From assembly GCF_005795905.1 (NCBI RefSeq), contig NZ_VAWE01000001.1, positions 6,871,001-6,935,000 of the forward strand: DNA of 64,000 bases. The letters are read 5' to 3'. Source of the DNA: Streptomyces marianii (GTDB taxonomy: Bacteria; Actinomycetota; Actinomycetes; Streptomycetales; Streptomycetaceae). A model generated the notes under the pieces. The model saw only the letters and a program-made list of their open reading frames with translations. It was not told where the DNA came from and ran no database searches. Position numbers and translations under genes: made by a program. Numbering within the stretch: position 1 is the first letter of the stretch; each line of letters opens with the position of its first letter. Of this stretch, positions 8,790-17,383 are shown piece by piece.

Positions 8790-10013
8790 TCACCCGAGGC
8801 GTTCGCCGCCCGTGTGCTCCGTGGGAACGATCCCGCACCGGTGCAGCTCGGCGATGTCGTCGGCCGTCAGCCCCGCCTCGCGCAGCAGCGCGTCCGTGTG
8901 CTCGCCGAGTGCCGGGACGGCGCCCATACCCGGCTCCGGACCGCCCGGGAGGGTGATCGGCGGCAGCATCGCCCGCAACCGGCCGACGGGCGTCGCGATG
9001 TCCCGCCAGCGGTCCCGGGCCTCCAGCTGCGGATGGGCGGCCAGATCGGCCACGGTGTTGAGACGGGCGCAGGCGATCCCCGCCTCCTCCAGCAGCGTCA
9101 CGGCGTCCGCCGTGTCCAGCCGGGCCAGCGCCCGGGCGACCACCGCGTCCGTCCTCCCGCGGTTCGCCGTGCGAGCCTTGTTGGTCGCGAAGGCGGGATC
9201 GGCCGCCAGCTCCGGGCGGCCCAGCACCAGCTCGGCGAGTCGCCGCCACTCCCGGTCGTTCTGTACCGACAGCAGTACCTGGCCCCCGTCGGCCGTGGGG
9301 TAGGCGTCATAGGGCGCGATGACCGCGTGCGCCAGACCCGTGCGCTCCGGGGCGTCGCCCCCGTGCATCCCGTGGTGCAGGGGGTGCCCCATCCACTCGG
9401 CGAGCGACTCCAGCATCGAGACCTCGACCGGACCGCCGCGTCCGGTCGTGCCTCGCCGCAGCAGGGCGGCCAGCACCCCCGAGAAGGCGTACATGGCCGC
9501 GGCGACGTCCGCCGCCGGGATGCCCGCCTTCACCGGCTGCTCCGCGGTGCCCGTCACGGACACCAGTCCGGCCTCGCACTGGACGAGCATGTCGTAGGCC
9601 CGCTTGTGCGCGTACGGGCCGGACTCCCCGTACCCCGAGATGTCCACCGCGACCAGCCGCGGGTGCGCGGCGCAGAGCGTGGCGGCGTCCAGCCCGAGCC
9701 GGGCCGCCGCGCCCTGGGCGAGGTTCTGCACGAAGACGTCGGCCTTGGCGATCAGCCGGCGGACCGCTGCCAGCCCCCGGGGATCCTTGAGGTCCACGGC
9801 GAGGGACTCCTTGCCGCGGTTGCACCAGACGAAGTGCGAGGCGAGGCCGCCCGCAGCGGTGTCGTAGCCGCGGGCGAAGTCGCCGCCGTCGGTCCGCTCC
9901 ACCTTGATCACACGAGCGCCGAGGTCGGCGAGCTGACGGGTCGCGAACGGGGCCGAGACGGCCTGCTCGACGGCGACGACGGTGATGCCTTCCAGGGGCA
10001 GCGGCTGGCTCAT
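8790..10013 (-). CDS. CaiB/BaiF family III CoA transferase
   Basis: CoA transferase of 407 residues, the usual family III length. It starts PLEGITVVAVEQAVSAPFATRQLADLGARVIKVE, the standard N-terminal Rossmann opening. NRGKESLAVDLKDPRG and KADVFVQNLAQGAAARLGLD follow. RAYDMLVQCEAGLVSVTG holds the expected catalytic Asp. The acyl substrate cannot be told from sequence. It stands alone, convergent with the small gene at 8.5 kb. No convincing Shine-Dalgarno precedes ATG 10013, so it may be leaderless or use a near-cognate site. Confidence 0.9.
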   Translation of the reverse strand: MSQPLPLEGITVVAVEQAVSAPFATRQLADLGARVIKVERTDGGDFARGYDTAAGGLASHFVWCNRGKESLAVDLKDPRGLAAVRRLIAKADVFVQNLAQGAAARLGLDAATLCAAHPRLVAVDISGYGESGPYAHKRAYDMLVQCEAGLVSVTGTAEQPVKAGIPAADVAAAMYAFSGVLAALLRRGTTGRGGPVEVSMLESLAEWMGHPLHHGMHGGDAPERTGLAHAVIAPYDAYPTADGGQVLLSVQNDREWRRLAELVLGRPELAADPAFATNKARTANRGRTDAVVARALARLDTADAVTLLEEAGIACARLNTVADLAAHPQLEARDRWRDIATPVGRLRAMLPPITLPGGPEPGMGAVPALGEHTDALLREAGLTADDIAELHRCGIVPTEHTGGERLG

Positions 10014-10099
10014 GGAAGCCGTTGATACCGTGTACGTACCACCTTTGTCACCCCGATGGGGCCCGCCGCCGGCGGGGAAGCCCCACCGGATCCAACCGA

Positions 10100-10239
10100 G
10101 GTTCCCGGCACGACGACGGCTGCGGCGCCTCGCTGCGCTGCCGAATCGCCCGAATGCGCCCGGTACGAGGACGACTCTCCGCCGCGACGCACCGCGTCCG
10201 GCGCCGCCCGCCGCGTTCCCGGGGATCGCGGGACAGCCC
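10100..10239 (-). mobile_element. Degenerate MITE-like element, type B
   Basis: Read on the minus strand this begins GGGCTGTCCCG at 10239 and contains a core (GTCCTCGTACCGGGCGCATT, then CGGGCGATTCGGCAGCGCAG) matching the element at 63.1 kb. The far terminal repeat is not recognisable, so the copy is decayed. It begins one base after the stop codon of the neighbouring gene. The left boundary is approximate. Confidence 0.65.
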
Positions 10240-11439
10240 TCAGAGCAGCACGAACTGCCCGCCCGGCCCCTCCTCGTGGTGGTCGAGCACGGAAGCGGGC
10301 GCTCGGGCGGCCCGCGGTACCCTGGGCACGCGCAGGTCGTGCCAGCCGGTACGGGCGATCTCCTCGCCCAGTTCCTCGCGCGCGCTGTCCAGTTGCCCCA
10401 GCAGCGCGAGCACCGTCACCAGCTCCAGCAGCTCCGAGCTCCACTCCTGCGGCCACCCGGACGGACGGAGTGCCCCGAGCGTCCCCGCCGCCGGCTCCGC
10501 GGTCCGCCGCGCGAACCAGTCCTCGAGCACCCGGACACCGCCCACCCGGAAGTCCCACGCCTCCGCCGGCACCGGTGCGACCCGTCCGCCGTCGATCAGG
10601 AGGGCCTCCTCCTCCGCGTCGTACACCAGCGTCACAGGGCGGGCGGGGACCGCGGCCCGGACATACGGGCGCCTGCCGCCCGGCAGCCGCGGGCGATCCC
10701 CGCCCCGCGTCCCCCTGAGCTGGATGCCGACGAGCCGCCGGCCGAGTTCCACGCCGCGCGCCCACACTCCGGCGTCCGCCGTGAACGGCACCTCGCAGCC
10801 CCGGGCCGCGGGCCGCCCGGCGGCCGCCACCCATGCGAGCACGTCCCAGGGCTCCGCCGCGTCCGGAAAACGCTCCCGCAGTGCGGCCCGCAGCCCCGGT
10901 GCCAGGTTCGGCTCACGTCCGGCGGGCCGCCGGTACAGGGGGCGTATGCGGCCGGGCCTCCCGGCGGAGCGGCCTTCCGGGAGGACGCCGGAGACCAGCA
11001 CCGCGGGGCCGTCGTCGCCCGGGACGCGGCCCTGCTCCACCACGAAGAGCTGACGGTCGTCGGCGACCCGCCACAGCTCGGGCCGTGCCACGTCGATCAG
11101 CCGGTGGTCGGGGAGGATCCACTGCTCGTCGAACGGCGCGTGGACGATGCGCACCGGCTCCGGGCAGCGCCCGCGCTCCTCGGCGAACCGTCCGGTCCCC
11201 GTGGCCTGCCCGGGCAGTGCCGCCACGGGGCGGCCCGGACCGCGGGCCCGGGTCTCCTCGAACAGGGCGGCCCGCTCCTCGCCCCCGGTCGCGACCAGGG
11301 CGTCCCAGCGGGCCCGCAGGGTCCGGGCGTCGGGCGCGACCACCCAGTCGCGACCGAGTCGCAGCGGCCCGGTCGACCACGGCATGATGTCGTCCAGTGG
11401 CACGCCGGTGCCGCCGGTGCCGCCCCCCTGGCCGCTCAT
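10240..11439 (-). CDS. Stand-alone type ISP restriction-modification C-terminal domain protein
   Basis: About 399 residues matching, from memory, Streptomyces proteins annotated type ISP restriction/modification enzyme. These correspond to the C-terminal region of single-chain ISP enzymes without the nuclease, helicase or methyltransferase parts. Recognisable stretches are DIMPWSTGPLRLGRDWVVAPD, CPEPVRIVHAPFDEQWILPDHRLIDVARPELW and PVTLVYDAEEEALLIDGGRV. No DEAD-box, PD-(D/E)XK or SAM motif is visible. Its ATG overlaps the stop of the GntR gene (ATGA at 11436-11439), so it is co-translated with that regulator. Function as a restriction enzyme is doubtful; DNA recognition or a repurposed role is inference. 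Confidence 0.75.
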   Translation of the reverse strand: MSGQGGGTGGTGVPLDDIMPWSTGPLRLGRDWVVAPDARTLRARWDALVATGGEERAALFEETRARGPGRPVAALPGQATGTGRFAEERGRCPEPVRIVHAPFDEQWILPDHRLIDVARPELWRVADDRQLFVVEQGRVPGDDGPAVLVSGVLPEGRSAGRPGRIRPLYRRPAGREPNLAPGLRAALRERFPDAAEPWDVLAWVAAAGRPAARGCEVPFTADAGVWARGVELGRRLVGIQLRGTRGGDRPRLPGGRRPYVRAAVPARPVTLVYDAEEEALLIDGGRVAPVPAEAWDFRVGGVRVLEDWFARRTAEPAAGTLGALRPSGWPQEWSSELLELVTVLALLGQLDSAREELGEEIARTGWHDLRVPRVPRAARAPASVLDHHEEGPGGQFVLL

Positions 11440-12185
11440 TCCGCCTCGACGGTCACGGAGAACGAGAACCGGTCGCCCCGGTACCGGATCCGCGCCACGT
11501 CCACCACCCGCCCCTCGTCGTCGTAGGTCACGCCCGTGTAGTGGAGGATGGGCGACAGCAGCGGCACCTGGAGCAGCTCCGCGGTCTCCGGGTCGGCGAG
11601 CCGGGCCTCCACCGTGTCCGTGATGCGGCTGATCCGTACCCCGACGGCGTCCCGCAACACCTTGGTCATCGGCCAGCGCTCGAGGTCCGCCACGTCCAGC
11701 CGGGCGGCGACGTCCGGACGTACCGCGTTCTCCGCCCAGTTCACGGGTTCCCCGCTGTCACCGTCGCAGCGCAGTCTGCGGTACGTGACGACCTCGTCGG
11801 TGTCCGGGAAGTACTCGGCGAGCCCGCCCGGCACCGGCTCCGGGGCGTGCCCGAGGACGGTCGTCAGCTCACCGGACTGCTGGGCCACGATCGCGTCGAT
11901 CGAGCCCAGCAGCCGCCGGGGCGCGCTGCGCCGGACCCCCGGTTCGATGAAGGTGCCGCGCCGCCGGTGCCGACTGATGAGCCCTTCCGACTCCAGCTCC
12001 TTCAGCGCCTGCCGCATGGTCAGCACGCTCACCCCGTAGTGCTCGGCCAGCTGCTCCTCCGTCGGCAGGCGCAGCGGGTCGTGCGGCCTGCGGCCGAGTA
12101 TGGAGGCGCGCAGCGACTGCGAGACCTGGTACCACAGGGGCAGCTTGCGGTTCAGGACGAGCGAGTCGGGGGCGAAGGCGGTCAC
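11436..12185 (-). CDS. GntR/HutC-type transcriptional regulator
   Basis: Protein of 249 residues with an N-terminal winged helix-turn-helix (LRLPTEEQLAEHYGVSVLTMRQALKELESEGLISRHRRRGTFI, the GntR signature). The C-terminal UTRA ligand-binding domain (about 95-249) shows ILHYTGVTYDDEGRVVDVARIRYRGDRFSF. It starts with GTG 12185, 24 bp downstream of hmgA on the same strand, so it probably controls tyrosine/homogentisate catabolism and responds to a related metabolite. The likely operator is the palindrome upstream of hmgA at 13566-13593. Confidence 0.9.
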   Translation of the reverse strand: MTAFAPDSLVLNRKLPLWYQVSQSLRASILGRRPHDPLRLPTEEQLAEHYGVSVLTMRQALKELESEGLISRHRRRGTFIEPGVRRSAPRRLLGSIDAIVAQQSGELTTVLGHAPEPVPGGLAEYFPDTDEVVTYRRLRCDGDSGEPVNWAENAVRPDVAARLDVADLERWPMTKVLRDAVGVRISRITDTVEARLADPETAELLQVPLLSPILHYTGVTYDDEGRVVDVARIRYRGDRFSFSVTVEAE

Positions 12186-12209
12186 GGCAACTCCGTATCA
12201 GATCCGGCC

Positions 12210-13538
12210 TCAGGACCGGAAGTGGCGCTCCAGACCCTGCCACACGTCGTCGTACGCGCTCTGCAGGTGGTCCGCGTTCGCCGCCTGGGCGGTGGCGGTC
12301 ACCGGCCAGCGGGTCTCGAACATGAACGCAAGGCCGTCGTCGATCCTCTGCGGCCTCAGCTCGGCGGCGCTCGCCCTGTCGAAGGTCTCCCGGTCGGGTC
12401 CGTGCGCCGACATCATGTTGTGCAGCGAGCCGCCGCCCGGGACGAAGCCGCCCTTTCCGGCGGTCTTCGCGTCGTAGGCGCCCTCGATGAGGCCCATGTA
12501 CTCGCTCATCACGTTGCGGTGGAAGTACGGGGGCCGGAAGGTGTCCTCGCCGACGAGCCAGCGCGGCGCGAACACCACGAAGTCGACGCCCGCGAGCCCG
12601 GGAGTGTCGCTGGGGGAGGTGAGCACCGTGAAGATCGACGGATCGGGGTGGTCGTACGAGATCGTTCCCATGACGTTGAACGTCCGCAGGTCGTAGACGT
12701 ACGGGACATGACTGCCGTGCCAGGCGACGACGTCGAGGGGTGAGTGGTCGTAGGTGGCGGTCCACAGGTTGCCGCAGAACTTGTTGACGACCTCGACGTC
12801 GCCCTCGACGTCCTCGTACGCCGCGACCGGAACCCGGAAGTCGCGGGGGTTGGCCAGTCCGTTGGCGCCGATCGGGCCCAGCTCGGGCAGGGTGAAGGGC
12901 TGTCCGTAGTTCTCGCAGACGTAGCCCCGGACGGAGCCGTCGAGCGGCTCCACCCGGAAGCGCACGCCCCGGGGGATCAGCGCGACCTCGCCGGGCTCCA
13001 CGGACAGCAGGCCCAGCTCCGTGCGCAGCAGCAGGCCGCCCTGCTCGGGCACGATCAGCAGCTCGCCGTCGGCGTCGCTGAACACCCGCCGCTCCATGGC
13101 GGCGTCGGCGTGGTAGAGGTGCACGGCCATGCCCGTGCGCTGGGCGGCGTCGCCGTTCCCGCCGAGGGTCCACAGACCGGCCAGCCAGTCCGTGCCGGGC
13201 GCGGGCTCCGGTAGCGGGTCCCAGCGGAGCCGGTTCGGGTCCGGCACGGTCTCGGTGAACGGCGCGGTGCGCAGGGTGCCGTTGTCGGCGCGGACGAACG
13301 GGGGGTGGGCGGCCGACGGCCGGATGCGGTACAGCCACGAGCGCCGGTTGTGCGCGCGGGGCTCGGTGAACGCGCTGCCGCTCAGCTGCTCGGCGTAGAG
13401 CCCGAGGGGGGCGCGCTGCGGCGAGTTCCGTCCGAGCGGCAGGGCCCCCGGGACGGCCTCCGAGTGGTGCTCGTTGCCGAATCCCGACAGGTACTCCAGC
13501 CCTTCGGCCGTCTTCCTCGCCTGCTCGATACCGCTCAT
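12210..13538 (-). CDS. hmgA: Homogentisate 1,2-dioxygenase
   Basis: Fe(II) dioxygenase that opens homogentisate to maleylacetoacetate in tyrosine/phenylalanine breakdown. 442 residues, the family length. It has the signature start [27 protein letters not shown], then [17 protein letters not shown]. The C-terminal cupin contains [18 protein letters not shown] and [18 protein letters not shown], which carries the iron-ligand HRNVMSE region. [16 protein letters not shown] is near the end. ATG 13538 has GGAG about 8 nt upstream. First gene of an operon with the GntR and ISP-domain genes; maleylacetoacetate isomerase and fumarylacetoacetase are not in the window. Confidence 0.96.
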   Translation of the reverse strand: MSGIEQARKTAEGLEYLSGFGNEHHSEAVPGALPLGRNSPQRAPLGLYAEQLSGSAFTEPRAHNRRSWLYRIRPSAAHPPFVRADNGTLRTAPFTETVPDPNRLRWDPLPEPAPGTDWLAGLWTLGGNGDAAQRTGMAVHLYHADAAMERRVFSDADGELLIVPEQGGLLLRTELGLLSVEPGEVALIPRGVRFRVEPLDGSVRGYVCENYGQPFTLPELGPIGANGLANPRDFRVPVAAYEDVEGDVEVVNKFCGNLWTATYDHSPLDVVAWHGSHVPYVYDLRTFNVMGTISYDHPDPSIFTVLTSPSDTPGLAGVDFVVFAPRWLVGEDTFRPPYFHRNVMSEYMGLIEGAYDAKTAGKGGFVPGGGSLHNMMSAHGPDRETFDRASAAELRPQRIDDGLAFMFETRWPVTATAQAANADHLQSAYDDVWQGLERHFRS

Positions 13539-13565
13539 CCGCACTCTCCGATGCGTCCGGTCCAA

Positions 13566-13593
13566 GGAATCCTATGGTCAACAATAGGATTCC
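13566..13593. promoter_or_regulatory. Operator palindrome upstream of hmgA
   Basis: A perfect inverted repeat, GGAATCCTAT and ATAGGATTCC, separated by 8 bp, lies 27 bp upstream of the hmgA start. The AT-rich core (CCTATTGTTGACCATAGG on the minus strand) resembles GntR-family sites. The regulator encoded downstream in the same operon is the obvious candidate, which would give autoregulation. Confidence 0.7.
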
Positions 13594-13723
13594 CGGTGTA
13601 CCCGGTCAACGGCGGCGCCCGGCCCGCTGTGGCGTGCCGCGGCCGGACGGCCGGGGAGTCGCCGGGGTGCGGGCGGACGGCGGCCCGGGTGGGTGCGGGC
13701 GAAACGGCCCTCCCCAACGTGCG

Positions 13724-13735
13724 TACCGGTCGGTA
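13724..13735. promoter_or_regulatory. Short palindrome upstream of the molybdopterin oxidoreductase
   Basis: TACCG-GT-CGGTA sits 52 bp upstream of the molybdopterin oxidoreductase start. It resembles half-sites bound by TetR-type repressors elsewhere in this window, but no regulator is adjacent. Weak call. Confidence 0.3.
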
Positions 13736-13786
13736 TGCTCATCGGTGCCCGTGCGTCATCGCTGCCGCCGCCCCGGGGAGGGCCTC

Positions 13787-16027
13787 ATGCCAGGAACCGA
13801 CGCCACCCGCACCGCCCTGCGGATCTGCCCGCTGTGCGAGGCCACCTGCGGACTGACCCTGACCGTCGAACGGGACGGCGAGGGGGAACGGGTCGGCGCG
13901 GTCCGCGGGGACCGGGCCGACGTTTTCAGCAAGGGATTCATCTGTCCCAAGGGCGCCTCCTTCGGCGAGCTGGACTCCGACCCCGACCGGCTGCGGTCCC
14001 CGCTCGTGCGCGACGAGAACGGCGAACTGCGCGAGGCGGGCTGGGACGAGGCGTTCGACCTGATCGCCACCCGGATACGTCCGCTGATCGAGAAGCACGG
14101 CCCGGACGCGGTCGGCGTCGTCCTCGGCAACCCGAACGTGCACACCATGGCCGGCGGGCTCTATCCGCCCGTGCTGCTGTCGACGCTGCGCACCCGCAAC
14201 CTCTTCACCGCCAGCACCCTCGACCAGATGCCCAAGCACGTCTCCAGCGGACTGCTCTTCGGCAGCGCGGTCGCGATCCCCGTACCCGACCTGGACCGCA
14301 CCGACCATCTGCTGCTCCTCGGCGCCAACCCCCTGGACTCCAACGGCAGCCTGTGCACCGCACCCGACTTCCCGGGCAGGCTCAAGGCGCTGCGCCGCCG
14401 CGGCGGCCGGCTCACCGTGGTGGACCCCCGCCGTACCCGCACGGCCCGGCTCGCCGACCGGCACGTGGCCATCCGGCCCGGTACGGACGCGCTGCTGCTC
14501 GCCGCACTCGTCCACGTGCTGTTCGAGGAGGGCCTCACCGACCCCGGCGCGCTCGCCGGGCAGGTCGAGGGCGTGGACGAGGTGCGCGAGGCGGTACGGG
14601 ACTTCACCCCCGAGGCCGTGGCCGCGGCCTGCGACCTGGACGCGGTCGTCGTCCGGACCCTCGCCCGCGAACTCGCCGCCGCGCCCACCGCCGCCGTGTA
14701 CGGCCGCATCGGAAGCTGCACCGTCGAGCACGGCACCCTCGCCAGCTGGCTCGTCGACGTCCTCAACGTCCTCACCGGCAACCTCGACAGGCCCGGCGGG
14801 GTCCTCTTCCCGCTGGCCGCGCACGATCGCGCACCCCGCTCCGCCACCGAACCGGTCCCGCCCGGCAAGGGCTTCGCCCTCGGCCGCTGGGCCAGCAGGG
14901 TCGCCGGCCACCCCGAGGCGAAGGGCGAACTGCCCATCGCCGCACTCGCCGAGGAGATCGAGACGCCAGGCGAGGGCCGGATCCGCGCCGTGATCACCAT
15001 CGCCGCCAACCCCGTGCTGTCCGCGCCCGACGGCGACCGGCTGGACCGGGCGCTCGGCGCACTCGACCTCATGGTCAGCGTCGACCCCTACCTGAACGAG
15101 ACCTCGCGCCACGCCGACGTCGTCCTGCCACCGCCGCCCCCGTCGCGCAGCGGGCACTACGACTTCTCGTTCAACGGGCTCGCCGTGCGCAACCAGGCCC
15201 GCTACACCCCTCCCGCCGTCCCGCTCGACGAGGGAGCGCCGGACGAGTGCGAGATCCACGCCCGGCTGATCCTGGCGGTGGGCGGTATGCACGGCGCCGA
15301 CCCGTCCACGGTCGACGACATGGTCATATCGGCCTCCCTCGCCAGGGCCGTCGCCGACCCCCGATCGCCGGTGCACGGACAGGACGCCGAGGAGCTCGCC
15401 GGTCGGCTGAGCGGCCGCACCGGCCCGGAGCGGCGCCTCGACATGATGCTGCGCCTCGGGCCGTACGACCTCACCCTCGACGATCTGCTCGCGCACCCGC
15501 ACGGCATCGACCTCGGGCCGCTCAGGCCGCGGCTGGCCCAGGTGCTCAGGACCCGCAGCGGGCGGGTCGAACTGCTGCCCGGTCCGATCGCGGAAGACCT
15601 GCCGCGGCTGCGGCAGGCGCTCGGGGCCCGGGACGGCCGGCTGGTGCTCGTCGGCCGGCGCCATCTGCGCTCCAACAACAGCTGGATGCACAACGTCCCG
15701 GCCCTCAACGGGGGTTCGAACCGCTGCACCCTCCAGGTCCATCCCGACGACGCCGCCCGGCTGGGGCTGGAGGACGGCGCCCTCGCCCGGATCAAGGCGG
15801 CCGGGGGAGAGCTGGAGGTCCCCGTCGAGGTCACCGGCGACGTGCGAACGGGGGTGGTGAGCCTCCCGCACGGCTGGGGGCACGACCGTCCGGGCACCCG
15901 GCTGCGGGTGGCGGCGGCCCGTCCGGGCGTCAACGTCAACCAGCTGCTCGACGGCTCGCTGCTCGACCCGCTCTCCGGCACCGCCGTGCTCAACGGCTTC
16001 CCCGTGGAGGTGGCGCCGGCCCGCTGA
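13787..16027 (+). CDS. Molybdopterin-dependent oxidoreductase (FdhF/NasA-like)
   Basis: DMSO-reductase-family enzyme of 746 residues. The N-terminal [4Fe-4S] motif is CPLCEATCG with the fourth Cys in FICPKG. Molybdopterin domains follow (MPKHVSSGLLFGS, LLLLGANPLDSNGS, LTVVDPRRTRTARLADRHVAIRPGTD). The C-terminal molydopterin-dinucleotide-binding domain has VGRRHLRSNNSWMHNVPALNGG and LPHGWGHD. No Tat signal, so cytoplasmic. Electron partner genes (NADH or cytochrome subunits) are not adjacent. The substrate cannot be assigned; formate-dehydrogenase-like and nitrate-reductase-like members share these motifs. ATG 13787 has GGGGAGGG 5-12 nt upstream. Confidence 0.88.
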   Translation: MPGTDATRTALRICPLCEATCGLTLTVERDGEGERVGAVRGDRADVFSKGFICPKGASFGELDSDPDRLRSPLVRDENGELREAGWDEAFDLIATRIRPLIEKHGPDAVGVVLGNPNVHTMAGGLYPPVLLSTLRTRNLFTASTLDQMPKHVSSGLLFGSAVAIPVPDLDRTDHLLLLGANPLDSNGSLCTAPDFPGRLKALRRRGGRLTVVDPRRTRTARLADRHVAIRPGTDALLLAALVHVLFEEGLTDPGALAGQVEGVDEVREAVRDFTPEAVAAACDLDAVVVRTLARELAAAPTAAVYGRIGSCTVEHGTLASWLVDVLNVLTGNLDRPGGVLFPLAAHDRAPRSATEPVPPGKGFALGRWASRVAGHPEAKGELPIAALAEEIETPGEGRIRAVITIAANPVLSAPDGDRLDRALGALDLMVSVDPYLNETSRHADVVLPPPPPSRSGHYDFSFNGLAVRNQARYTPPAVPLDEGAPDECEIHARLILAVGGMHGADPSTVDDMVISASLARAVADPRSPVHGQDAEELAGRLSGRTGPERRLDMMLRLGPYDLTLDDLLAHPHGIDLGPLRPRLAQVLRTRSGRVELLPGPIAEDLPRLRQALGARDGRLVLVGRRHLRSNNSWMHNVPALNGGSNRCTLQVHPDDAARLGLEDGALARIKAAGGELEVPVEVTGDVRTGVVSLPHGWGHDRPGTRLRVAAARPGVNVNQLLDGSLLDPLSGTAVLNGFPVEVAPAR

Positions 16028-16170
16028 GGTCCCGCGGGGCGGGCGGCGGCGCGGTCCTCGCCGGCGTGCGGCCCGCTCGCAGCCCCCCGCCCGTGGTTCC
16101 CCCCACCGGTCCCGAGCTGCCGGGGTTCTCCGCCTGTCGCCGACACGTCGGCACCTTGCCGGCGCGCGAC

Positions 16171-16222
16171 GACGGCATCCGAGGACGGCATCCGACGACG
16201 GCATCCGAGGACGGCATCCGAC
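16171..16222 (+). repeat. Four 13-bp tandem repeats
   Basis: Four consecutive units of GACGGCATCCGA followed alternately by G or C, i.e. two 26-bp units, lie in the non-coding DNA between the molybdopterin gene and the MITE. Apart from this repeat, I see nothing else in 16028-16390. Confidence 0.9.
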
Positions 16223-16390
16223 GTCGTCCGGACCGCCGGCTCCGGTGGGAGACCGAGGGCGAACGTGAGGTGCTGCCCCACGCTGACCACCCCCGGCTTC
16301 GCCGTGATCGCGTCCTTCCACGTCCGGCGGCACGGCCGGGACCGCGGGCCGGGCGGAGCGGCGCTGAACGCCCGGAGGACCCACTGCGTA

Positions 16391-16602
16391 CTAGGGCGTG
16401 TTGCGAAAGTAGCTCCGTCCGCCCGTAGGGCGGGGCCTGCGGCGTCTGGTGCATGGGGCCTCCCCCGGCCCTCCGGGCCGAGGGGAAGATCGCAAGGCGG
16501 AGGATCATCCTCGTACTGGACGTACTTGGATGACTCCGACAACGCAGCGAGCGTGCGTGCCAGGCGTCGCGGGCCAGGAGGGACTTTCGCAACACGCCCT
16601 AG
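16391..16602. mobile_element. MITE-like element, type A, complete
   Basis: A 212-bp element bounded by perfect 20-bp terminal inverted repeats (CTAGGGCGTGTTGCGAAAGT at 16391-16410 and its reverse complement at 16583-16602). It has no coding capacity. Ending in CTAG suggests a CTAG or TA target, as used by some IS5-type elements, whose transposase would have to act in trans. The right half holds a core (CATCCTCGTACTGGACGTAC, GACAACGCAGCGAGCG) also present in the type B elements at 10.1 and 63.1 kb. Confidence 0.85.
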
Positions 16603-16650
16603 TGGGCACCCGGGGATTCGAGCGTCTGTGCCTCAACGACAGGAGCGGCA

Positions 16651-16998
16651 ATGACTGATGGTGACGGGCCGATCATGAAGGGGCTCCCGGACGGCGGGGC
16701 CGAGCTGTCCGTGGTGCTCAGGCTGCGGTGGGAGGACGTGGCCGCGCTCGGCCGCGAGGCGAGTCGGCTCGCGGAGCAGCGCGGGGCGCCGGTGACCCTC
16801 GACGAGGCAGCCAGTCACCGGCTGCGTACCTGGTCGGCGGTGGCCAAGTCCCCTGAGGAGAAAGGCCAGTCCGTGCCGGCGGCGATCAGCGGGGGGCAGC
16901 AGGCCGACCGTGGCCGTGTCCAGGTCGCGTCCATCTCCCCGCCGTCCACCCGCCCGCCGCAGCCCTCCCCGACGGCGCTCGGTCAGACCCCGGCCTGA
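16651..16998 (+). CDS. Small hypothetical protein
   Basis: Predicted 115-residue soluble protein. The first 70 residues look structured (LSVVLRLRWEDVAALGREASRLAEQRGAPVTLDEAASHRLRTW), with helices typical of a small DNA- or protein-binding fold. The tail is Ser/Pro/Gln-rich and disordered. AGGAGCGG lies about 5 nt before ATG 16651. It begins 48 bp after the MITE. I do not recognise the family. Codon use is host-like. Confidence 0.6.
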   Translation: MTDGDGPIMKGLPDGGAELSVVLRLRWEDVAALGREASRLAEQRGAPVTLDEAASHRLRTWSAVAKSPEEKGQSVPAAISGGQQADRGRVQVASISPPSTRPPQPSPTALGQTPA

Positions 16999-17257
16999 GC
17001 GCCCCCGCGGTGCGGGGCGCCCCCATCCCCCGCGACCGCGGGCCGGACGCCGGACCGCCGGCCGGGCCCGGGATCCCGGCGCGTCCGGCGTCCGGTGAGG
17101 CACCCCCGGCATCCGGCCCACCCCCGGCGTCCGGCCCGGCGAGCCGCTCGCCGCCGGGCCGGCGGCCCCGGTCCGCCGCACACAGGCGCCGCCGCGGGCC
17201 GGGGACGGAGCGACCGTCCGGCGGACCGCCGCTCCCGGCTCGCGGGGCGGGTGGGGG

Positions 17258-17293
17258 GAATCACAGGAGCGAATCACATGGGGGAGAATCACA
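17258..17293 (+). repeat. Three GAATCACA direct repeats
   Basis: GAATCACA occurs at 17258-17265, 17271-17278 and 17286-17293, spaced 13 and 15 bp, just upstream of the TetR operator and the aldehyde dehydrogenase start. It could be an activator-binding array or chance. The rest of 16999-17383 is GC-rich with no gene that I can support. Confidence 0.5.
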
Positions 17294-17324
17294 TCACTCC
17301 GCGCCCGACCGACCTGGCGCCGAA

Positions 17325-17343
17325 AAACTAACACCGCTAGTTT
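17325..17343. promoter_or_regulatory. TetR operator upstream of aldehyde dehydrogenase
   Basis: AAACTAACACCGCTAGTTT, an imperfect palindrome with AAACTA/TAGTTT arms. It matches, in inverse orientation, the palindrome at 23168-23185 between the TetR gene and the acyl-CoA dehydrogenase. It lies 41 bp upstream of the ATG of the dehydrogenase gene. Confidence 0.8.
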
Positions 17344-17383
17344 GGGCTGCGGTCAGCTCTTGCCGTGCCCGAAGGAGTAGCGG

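Noticed and set aside
10240..11439. An active restriction-modification or phage-defence system
   Set aside because: Only the C-terminal ISP region is present; nuclease, helicase and methyltransferase motifs are absent here and in neighbouring genes.
13739..16384. 881-codon open frame opposite the molybdopterin oxidoreductase
   Set aside because: Antisense shadow: the plus strand has the intact Cys and cofactor motifs, while the antisense product is Gly/Arg/Glu-rich without motifs.
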